A DNA stretch of 9,775 bases from Acetatifactor sp. Lineage in GTDB: Bacteria; Bacillota; Clostridia; Lachnospirales; Lachnospiraceae. Position 1 is the stretch's first letter. Every line of letters starts with the position of its first letter. Of the stretch, positions 4,874 through 9,775 are shown in pieces. The stretch covers positions 1 to 9,775 of the forward strand of contig JAEDDX010000081.1 in assembly GCA_016293615.1 (NCBI GenBank), in the 5' to 3' direction. Below the pieces are notes generated by a model, which saw only the letters and a program-made list of their open reading frames with translations, ran no database searches and was not told where the DNA came from. The translations under genes and the position numbers were made by a program.

Positions 4874-7231
4874 CTAACACAGGGCCGTTCCGATTAAGTA
4901 TACTATAAGTGACACAAACCACGCAACCACACACTGCCAGATCACGAGAGCTATCGCCCATTTGGTTCCAAGTTCTCTTTTGACAGAGGCAATCGCCGCA
5001 ACGCAGGGGGTATACAGCAGACTGAACACCAGCATGGAAGCGGCGGATGCCGCCGAAAGCGCTGACCCGACCTGTCCCTCAAACAGTATTTCCATTGTGG
5101 AAACCACGCTCTCCTTCGCCATAAAGCCGGAGAGGAAAGAGGTACAGATGCGCCAGTCTCCCAGCCCGATCGGTGCAAAGACCGGTACCAGAATGCCCGA
5201 TATCTTCGCCATGATACTGTCCGCGGAATTTTCCACGAAGTTCAGATAACCGTCAAAACTCTGTAAAAACCATACCAGGATGGTCGCAATCAAAATCACG
5301 GAAAAGGCCTTCTGCAGGAAATCCTTTGCCTTCTCCCAGAGAAGCTGTCCGACATTCTTCGGTCCCGGCAGACGGTAGTTGGGAAGCTCCATCACAAAGG
5401 GTACTGCCTCCCCGCGAAACAGCGTTGCCTTATACAGGAACGCAATCACAATCCCCACCAGGATACCCAGGAGATAAAGCCCCGTCATGATCAGCCCTCC
5501 CCTTCCCGGGAAGAACACATTCACAAAGAACGCATAAATCGGAAGCTTTGCGGTACAGCTCATGAAGGGAGTGAGCAAAATCGTCATTTTCCGGTCCCTT
5601 TCGCTGGGGAGCGTCCTTGTCGACATGACCGCGGGTACCGTGCAGCCGAACCCGATCAACATCGGCACGATGCTTCTGCCGGACAGACCGATCTTTCTGA
5701 GAAATTTATCCATGAAAAAGGCCACCCTCGCGATGTAACCGCTGTCCTCTAAAATAGAAAGGAAGAAAAAGAGCGTCACGATCACCGGCAGAAAACTCAA
5801 CACACCGCCCACTCCGGCGAAGATTCCGTTGATCACAAGCTCATGCAGGATCGGGTTGACATTTGCCGCCGTAAGCCAGGTGTCCACAAGCCCGGTCAGA
5901 GCGTCGATCCCAAGCTCCAACAATTCCTGCAGCTTCGCACCGATCACATTGAAGGTGAGAAAGAACACTGCTGCCATCACCAGAATAAACGCGGGGATCG
6001 CGGTGTATTTTCCGGTCAGAATCCGGTCGATCTTCTCGCTTCTGACATGCTCCCTGCTCTCATGAGGCTTTACGACACATGTCTCACATACTTTTTTGAT
6101 GTAGGCAAAGCGCATATCCGCCATAGCCGCACTTCTGTCGAGCTCCCGCTCCGTCTCCATCTGCAGGATAATATGCTCCAACATTTCTTTTTCATTCCGG
6201 TCGAGGTCAAGACGCTCCAGAATCAGCGCGTCTCCTTCCACCAGCTTCGACGCCGCAAAGTTCACCGGAATCTGCGCCCGTTTTGCATGGTCCTCAATCA
6301 GGTGACGCACGGCATGCAGACACCTGTGCACCGCTCCGTTGTTGTCATTGCCGTCACAGAAGTCCCGGCGCAGCGGTCTTTCCTGGTAATGCGCGATATG
6401 AATGGCATGCTTCACCAGCTCATCGACGCCCTGATTCTTCGCAGCGGAGATCGGAACCACGGGAATTCCCAGCAGTTCCTCCATGGCGTTGACATCGACG
6501 GCACCATTGTTGCCGGTCATTTCATCCATCATATTGAGCGCCAGCACCATGGGAATATCAAGCTCCAGAAGCTGCATCGTCAGATACAGATTCCTCTCGA
6601 TGTTCGTGGCGTCCACAATGTTGATGATTGCCTTCGGTTTATCGATCAATACAAAATTTCTGGAGACAATCTCCTCACTGGTGTAGGGCGACATGGAATA
6701 GATCCCCGGAAGGTCCGTCACCATGGTTCTCGCGTAGCCCCGGATGGGACCGTCCTTTCTGTCGACCGTCACGCCCGGGAAATTGCCTACATGCTGGTTG
6801 GCACCGGTCAGCTGGTTAAACAGTGTCGTCTTACCGCAGTTCTGGTTTCCGACCAGAGCGTATGTAAGCAGCGTATCCTCCGGCAGAGGATTCTCATCCT
6901 CCCTCGAATGAAACCGTCCGGCCTCGCCGAGACCGGGGTGCGCCTTCTTCGTTCCGGGCTTCTTTTCTTTGCCTGCAGATCTGTTTTCAGACTCTTTCGC
7001 AGTTTCCTCCAGCGGCTCCACTTCGATTCTGCCCGCATCCTCAAGACGAAGCGTCAGTTCATATTCGTGAATGCGAAGCTCCATCGGGTCACCCATGGGA
7101 GCGAGCTTAACCACTTTTACTTCTGCGCCGGGAATCACACCCATATCCAAAAAGTGCTGACGAAGCGCTCCTTCGCCTCCCACCTTCATAACCTTTGCAC
7201 TCTTTCCGACAGCCAATTCCTTTAATGTCAT
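4874..7231 (-). CDS. feoB: Ferrous iron transporter, FeoA-FeoB fusion
   Basis: This 785-residue inner-membrane Fe2+ transporter has a FeoA domain fused in front. Residues 1-74 form the SH3-like FeoA domain (MTLKELAVGK through RIEVEPL). Residues 75-118 are a charged Lys/Glu/Arg-rich linker. The G domain follows: G1 GNQNCGKT (128-135), G3 DLPG (173-176), G4 NMMD (233-236) and G5 SAAK (262-265). A helical GDI-like segment then leads to the membrane part from about 410, with the gate motifs GFGCTVPA (527-534) and PFMSCTAKLPIY (555-566). Both conserved membrane cysteines (C530, C559) are present. GTP binding and hydrolysis drive or gate Fe2+ uptake. An upstream in-frame ATG at 7279 would add 16 residues, but it lies inside a dyad only about five bases from the predicted transcript start. 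The ATG at 7231 has AGGTGAG just upstream and opens on the conserved MTL, so it is preferred. Confidence 0.95.
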   Translation of the reverse strand: MTLKELAVGKSAKVMKVGGEGALRQHFLDMGVIPGAEVKVVKLAPMGDPMELRIHEYELTLRLEDAGRIEVEPLEETAKESENRSAGKEKKPGTKKAHPGLGEAGRFHSREDENPLPEDTLLTYALVGNQNCGKTTLFNQLTGANQHVGNFPGVTVDRKDGPIRGYARTMVTDLPGIYSMSPYTSEEIVSRNFVLIDKPKAIINIVDATNIERNLYLTMQLLELDIPMVLALNMMDEMTGNNGAVDVNAMEELLGIPVVPISAAKNQGVDELVKHAIHIAHYQERPLRRDFCDGNDNNGAVHRCLHAVRHLIEDHAKRAQIPVNFAASKLVEGDALILERLDLDRNEKEMLEHIILQMETERELDRSAAMADMRFAYIKKVCETCVVKPHESREHVRSEKIDRILTGKYTAIPAFILVMAAVFFLTFNVIGAKLQELLELGIDALTGLVDTWLTAANVNPILHELVINGIFAGVGGVLSFLPVIVTLFFFLSILEDSGYIARVAFFMDKFLRKIGLSGRSIVPMLIGFGCTVPAVMSTRTLPSERDRKMTILLTPFMSCTAKLPIYAFFVNVFFPGRGGLIMTGLYLLGILVGIVIAFLYKATLFRGEAVPFVMELPNYRLPGPKNVGQLLWEKAKDFLQKAFSVILIATILVWFLQSFDGYLNFVENSADSIMAKISGILVPVFAPIGLGDWRICTSFLSGFMAKESVVSTMEILFEGQVGSALSAASAASMLVFSLLYTPCVAAIASVKRELGTKWAIALVIWQCVVAWFVSLIVYLIGTALC

Positions 7232-7254
7232 ACTCTCACCTGCTCTTCTCTCAT

Positions 7255-7279
7255 ATGAGTTAGTTATTGCTAACCTCAT
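7255..7279. promoter_or_regulatory. Dyad over the feo leader, probable metal-repressor operator
   Basis: On the - strand ATGAGGTTAG (7279-7270), six bases, then CTAACTCAT (7263-7255) form an inverted repeat with one bulged G; the core is GTTAG-N6-CTAAC. It lies from about +5 to +30 relative to the predicted feo transcript start, a repression position. GTTAG/CTAAC arms recall DtxR/IdeR-type iron boxes, but the six-base centre does not match the classical spacing. A second 10-bp palindrome CTCATATGAG overlaps it at 7250-7259. Regulator identity is inference. Confidence 0.55.
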
Positions 7280-7290
7280 TGTTTGCGTTC

Positions 7291-7318
7291 ATTGTACCAT
7301 GATTTTTCAAAAAATCAA
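7291..7318 (-). promoter_or_regulatory. Promoter of the feoAB operon
   Basis: On the - strand -35 TTGATT (7318-7313), a 16-bp spacer and -10 TACAAT (7296-7291) form a good vegetative promoter, strengthened by TGG directly before the -10 (extended -10). Predicted start is near 7284, giving a leader of about 53 nt to the preferred ATG. The spacer contains the palindrome GATTTTT-CA-AAAAATC (7301-7316). Confidence 0.7.
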
Positions 7319-7333
7319 CCCCTTTTTTGAAAA
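7304..7333. repeat. 11-bp inverted repeat between the divergent promoters
   Basis: TTTTCAAAAAA (7304-7314) and TTTTTTGAAAA (7323-7333) are a perfect inverted repeat around an eight-base loop. It overlaps the feo -35 and ends five bases before the -35 of the ABC operon, so a protein bound here could affect both. It is AT-rich and weak as an RNA hairpin, so chance or bendable DNA remains possible. Confidence 0.4.
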
Positions 7334-7338
7334 TGTTC

Positions 7339-7369
7339 TTGACCTTACCCCTTGTGGAAGGTGTAAATT
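7339..7369 (+). promoter_or_regulatory. MerR-type promoter/operator of the ABC exporter operon
   Basis: TTGACC (7339-7344) and TAAATT (7364-7369) are 19 bp apart, the unusually long spacer of MerR-regulated promoters. An imperfect 21-bp dyad, ACCTT (7342-7346) with AAGGT (7358-7362), sits between and over the elements, as MerR-family operators do. MerR proteins activate such promoters by untwisting the spacer. A plain sigma-A reading is also possible with TGTAAA (7362-7367) at 17 bp. No MerR gene is in the window. Confidence 0.6.
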
Positions 7370-7421
7370 TGCGTCATAGAGGGGAGATTTTCCCGTATTC
7401 ACGGCAAAGGAGTACAAATAT

Positions 7422-8147
7422 ATGCTGAAAATTCAACGACTGACAAAAGTATACAAAGGCGGAAAGAAAGCGGTTGACGACCTTTCCATTACAGTTCAGC
7501 CCGGTGACATCTACGGATTTATCGGTCACAACGGTGCGGGCAAGACGACCACCATCAAATGTGTGGTCGGTATCCAGGACTTTGACGAGGGAGAGATTCT
7601 CGTAGACGGTATTTCCGTCAGGGAAAATCCCCTCGCCTGCAAGCAAAAAATTGCTTATGTTCCGGATAACCCGGACCTGTACGAATACCTGACCGGCATC
7701 CAGTACCTGAACTTTGTCGCCGATGTCTTCGGCCTCTCCAAGCAGGAACGCGAGGCAAAAATCCGGAAAGAAGCCGATCTGTTCGAACTGACAGACTCCC
7801 TCGGAGACTTGATCTCTTCCTATTCCCATGGCATGAAGCAGAAGCTCGCCCTGATCGGCGCCCTAATTCATGAGCCGAAGCTTTTGATTCTGGATGAGCC
7901 CTTCGTGGGACTGGACCCGAAGGCAACCCTGATGCTCAAAAACCGTATGCACGAGCTGTGCGATCAGGGCACAGCGATCTTCTTCTCGACCCACGTACTG
8001 GATGTGGCCGAAAGACTCTGCAACAAAGTGGCCATCATCCGACAAGGTCAGCTTGTCGTATCCGGCAACACCGAGGAGCTGACTCACGGTGAGACTCTGG
8101 AATCCGTCTTCATGGAGGTGATCGAACATGCTCAGACACAGCCTTAA
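7422..8147 (+). CDS. ABC-2 type exporter, ATP-binding protein
   Basis: This 241-residue cytoplasmic ATPase would power the permease encoded next. Walker A is GHNGAGKTT (35-43), the signature is YSHGMKQ (134-140, a common variant of LSGGQ in this group), Walker B is LLILDEP (154-160) with catalytic E159, and the switch histidine is H191 in STHVLD. The Q-loop region reads YVPDNPDLYEYLTG (79-92) with no glutamine at the usual place, as in EcsA-like exporters. The start at 7422 has AAAGGAG at 7406-7412, nine bases upstream. The gene is the first of a two-gene operon whose promoter resembles a MerR target, so induction by a drug or other stress is plausible. Substrate is unknown; drug, peptide or lipid export all remain open. 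Confidence 0.93.
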   Translation: MLKIQRLTKVYKGGKKAVDDLSITVQPGDIYGFIGHNGAGKTTTIKCVVGIQDFDEGEILVDGISVRENPLACKQKIAYVPDNPDLYEYLTGIQYLNFVADVFGLSKQEREAKIRKEADLFELTDSLGDLISSYSHGMKQKLALIGALIHEPKLLILDEPFVGLDPKATLMLKNRMHELCDQGTAIFFSTHVLDVAERLCNKVAIIRQGQLVVSGNTEELTHGETLESVFMEVIEHAQTQP

Positions 8148-9720
8148 TCTCTGGAAGCTTTCCGCCTGCAACCTGTTTGGCATAAACGAAATCAGATATA
8201 CGAAGGATCCCGACAAACGAAGCCGCGCACTGGGATTTGCCATTCTCTGGCTGGTCTTCATTCTCATGATGGAGGGATATCTCATAGCCTCCATGCTCGG
8301 TTATGTCAGCATCGGCATGACAGACATCCTTCCGATCTACTGCTATGCCGTCACCGGAATCCTCATTTTAATGCTTACTCTGCTAAAGGCAGGGAATATT
8401 ATGTTTCATTGGAATACCCTGGAAACACTCCTTTCCCTCCCCCTTCCGCAGTCGGCCATCGTAACCGGCAGATTCCTGTCCCTTTACACCACCAATCTGC
8501 TGTTCACCGCAGGTGTCATGCTTCCCGGTATGATCATTTACGGAATTGCCGCGGGTGCAGGTCCCGTCGCTTACCTGGTATTTCTCATCGGCATCCTGTT
8601 TGCACCGCTCCTGCCGCTGACCATTGCAACCGCCGTTTCTGCCGTCATTAAGGCAGTCAGCTCCCGCATGAAGTATAAAAGCCTGGTGGAAGCGGGACTG
8701 ATGATTCTGTTCACGGTCGGTATTCTTCTGCTGTCCTCCGGCAGCAACTATGAAAACATCACGGCGGAGACGATCAAAAACCTTTCCCTGACGGTCGTTG
8801 CCAAACTCAGCATGCTCTACCCTCCCGCCGCCTGGTTTCAGAAGGCAGTAATCGAAGAAACGCTTCTTCCCCTGCTGCTTCTCATTCTTGCTTCACTGGC
8901 AGGATTTGCCGTCATGCTATTCCTTCTCAACCGGTATTTCCTGTGCATATGCAATGCACTGCGCGCGACCGGCACGAAGCACCGTGTCAGGGTGACTGCC
9001 GGTGAGCCAAGCTCCCTTCTGATGGCTTTGGTAAAAAGAGAATTCCGATATTACTTTTCACAGAGCCTGTATATGGCCAACACCGCCATGGGACTGTTCC
9101 TCATGGCAGCAGCCTCCATTGCCGTCTGCATCATCGGACCGGATGTAATTGAGGCACAGCTCCCCGTCAGTGGGATTGTGGTCAAAGCCCTGCCTTTTTT
9201 GCTTGCCATGTGCGGCTGTATCATGAGTCCGACTTCCGCCTCCGTCTCCCTCGAGGGCAAGACCAGATGGCTGACCAAATCTCTCCCTATCCCGGAGAAA
9301 ACACAATATGACAGTAAACTTCTGATGGCGCTGATTCTGGACCTTCCTTTTTATGTCGTGTCTGTTGCCGTTGCCGCCATCGGACTTAGCGTCACCGGCA
9401 TGAACCTGGTGCGGCTGATTGTGATTCCCGCCGTTTTCCTGGTATACTCCGCGGTAGCCGGTCTGACAGCCAACCTGCTCTTCCCCAGATTCGACTGGGA
9501 GAACGAGACACAGGTGGTAAAGCAGGGTGCTTCCACCGGCATCGCCATGCTGTTTTCCGTTGTTCCCCTCCTCATTATGGGAGGACTGTTTGCGGCCGCT
9601 GTCATTCTCTTTCCCGACGGCCCGGCGGCGGACCTTGTCTTTTTCTTAACAACCGGTGTGATTCTGGTCGCAACATTCCTTCTGTACAGGGCTGTCCGCA
9701 ATAAGGTTCTTTCCGAATAG
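8128..9720 (+). CDS. ABC-2 type exporter, 12-helix permease
   Basis: This 530-residue integral membrane protein has about 12 predicted helices (roughly 35-60, 67-87, 115-140, 145-173, 187-203, 245-269, 312-336, 347-367, 397-421, 427-451, 470-492 and 500-521). It is the membrane partner of the preceding ATPase. Its first 20 bases overlap the ATPase frame, and the ribosome site GGAGGTGAT (8114-8122), nearly a perfect anti-16S match, is embedded in the ATPase gene, indicating coupled translation. The size is about double that of a six-helix ABC-2 subunit. Similar Leu-Pro-x-Pro segments precede a helix in each half (SLPLPQSA 103-110, SLPIPEKT 385-392), which points to an internal duplication. The conserved-looking PRFDWENETQVVKQGAS (453-469) lies between helices 10 and 11. 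Substrate unknown. The gene is complete, with a TAG stop. Confidence 0.88.
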   Translation: MLRHSLNLWKLSACNLFGINEIRYTKDPDKRSRALGFAILWLVFILMMEGYLIASMLGYVSIGMTDILPIYCYAVTGILILMLTLLKAGNIMFHWNTLETLLSLPLPQSAIVTGRFLSLYTTNLLFTAGVMLPGMIIYGIAAGAGPVAYLVFLIGILFAPLLPLTIATAVSAVIKAVSSRMKYKSLVEAGLMILFTVGILLLSSGSNYENITAETIKNLSLTVVAKLSMLYPPAAWFQKAVIEETLLPLLLLILASLAGFAVMLFLLNRYFLCICNALRATGTKHRVRVTAGEPSSLLMALVKREFRYYFSQSLYMANTAMGLFLMAAASIAVCIIGPDVIEAQLPVSGIVVKALPFLLAMCGCIMSPTSASVSLEGKTRWLTKSLPIPEKTQYDSKLLMALILDLPFYVVSVAVAAIGLSVTGMNLVRLIVIPAVFLVYSAVAGLTANLLFPRFDWENETQVVKQGASTGIAMLFSVVPLLIMGGLFAAAVILFPDGPAADLVFFLTTGVILVATFLLYRAVRNKVLSE

Positions 9721-9725
9721 ACACT

Positions 9726-9759
9726 CCAACCGAAGGTTGGATGAAATACCGCCTCATCA
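9726..9759 (+). repeat. Two mutually exclusive small hairpins after the permease gene
   Basis: CCAACC-gaa-GGTTGG (9726-9740) is a 6-bp hairpin. GGTTGGATGA (9735-9744) can instead pair with TCATCAAACC through one mismatch, using bases of the first stem. Neither is followed by a T run within the window, so a terminator is not supported. The window ends 16 bases later, and the remaining bases show no gene. Confidence 0.3.
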
Positions 9760-9775
9760 AACCAATGCGCCACTG

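Noticed and set aside
5843..7225. A 460-codon open frame on the + strand
   Set aside because: It lies wholly antisense to feoAB. Its product is rich in His, Arg, Gln and Val with no recognisable domain, as expected from the reverse of a GC-rich gene, and no ribosome site precedes it.
7229..7279. A longer FeoA-FeoB start at 7279
   Set aside because: That ATG is part of the operator-like dyad and only about five bases from the predicted transcript start. The 16 added residues are not FeoA-like, while the ATG at 7231 has a ribosome site.
9726..9740. Terminator of the ABC operon
   Set aside because: The hairpin is only six to seven pairs and is followed by ATGAAAT, not a T run. The true terminator may lie beyond the window.
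9735..9744. TTGGATGAAA near the right end also present in the intron-like segment
   Set aside because: A shared 10-mer is expected many times by chance between both strands of a 10-kb window, and the flanks do not continue the match convincingly.

Overview
The window looks like chromosomal DNA of an anaerobic Firmicute, most likely a Clostridia/Lachnospiraceae-type organism. This is inferred from gene style: near-consensus AGGAGG ribosome sites, AgrC/AgrA-type signalling proteins, a FeoA-FeoB fusion followed by a tiny FeoB-associated Cys-rich membrane protein, and an ABC-2 exporter. No rRNA or other species marker is present, so the assignment stays at that level.

Layout. (1) 1-2521, + strand: a small XRE-type DNA-binding protein closed by a strong intrinsic terminator, then a two-gene signalling operon made of a LytTR response regulator (AgrA type) and a membrane GHKL histidine kinase (AgrC type). 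No AgrB or AgrD peptide gene is present. (2) 2522-2713: a convergent intergenic region. It holds a 19-bp bidirectional terminator and, beside it on the - strand, about 120 nt that look like the 5' end (domain I) of a group IIC intron with the rest missing. (3) 2714-3964, - strand: a 12-TM MFS exporter, preceded by a 210-bp upstream region with an extended -10 promoter, a palindrome at the presumed start of transcription and a 9-bp direct repeat. (4) 4175-7231, - strand: a tightly packed operon feoAB (fused) - FeoB-associated Cys-rich protein (47 aa, 4712-4855) - PAP2 phosphatase. It has a clear promoter and a dyad in the position of a metal-repressor operator. (5) 7232-7421: a divergent control region. 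(6) 7422-9720, + strand: an ABC-2 exporter operon (ATPase, then a 12-TM permease overlapping it by 20 bp), driven by a promoter with the long 19-bp spacer and central dyad of MerR-family targets. (7) 9721-9775: a short tail with two alternative small hairpins.

How it works together: the window has three functional blocks. The first is a signal-sensing regulatory locus. The second is ferrous iron uptake, in which Fe2+ is carried across the membrane by the GTPase-coupled FeoB channel with its FeoA and Cys-rich accessories, and the PAP2 lipid phosphatase is apparently translated from the same message. The third is two exporters, one MFS and one ABC. The main points for follow-up are the truncated group IIC-like intron beside the terminator, the MerR-type operator with no MerR gene in the window, and the dyad over the feo leader. 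I found no convincing wholly new system.
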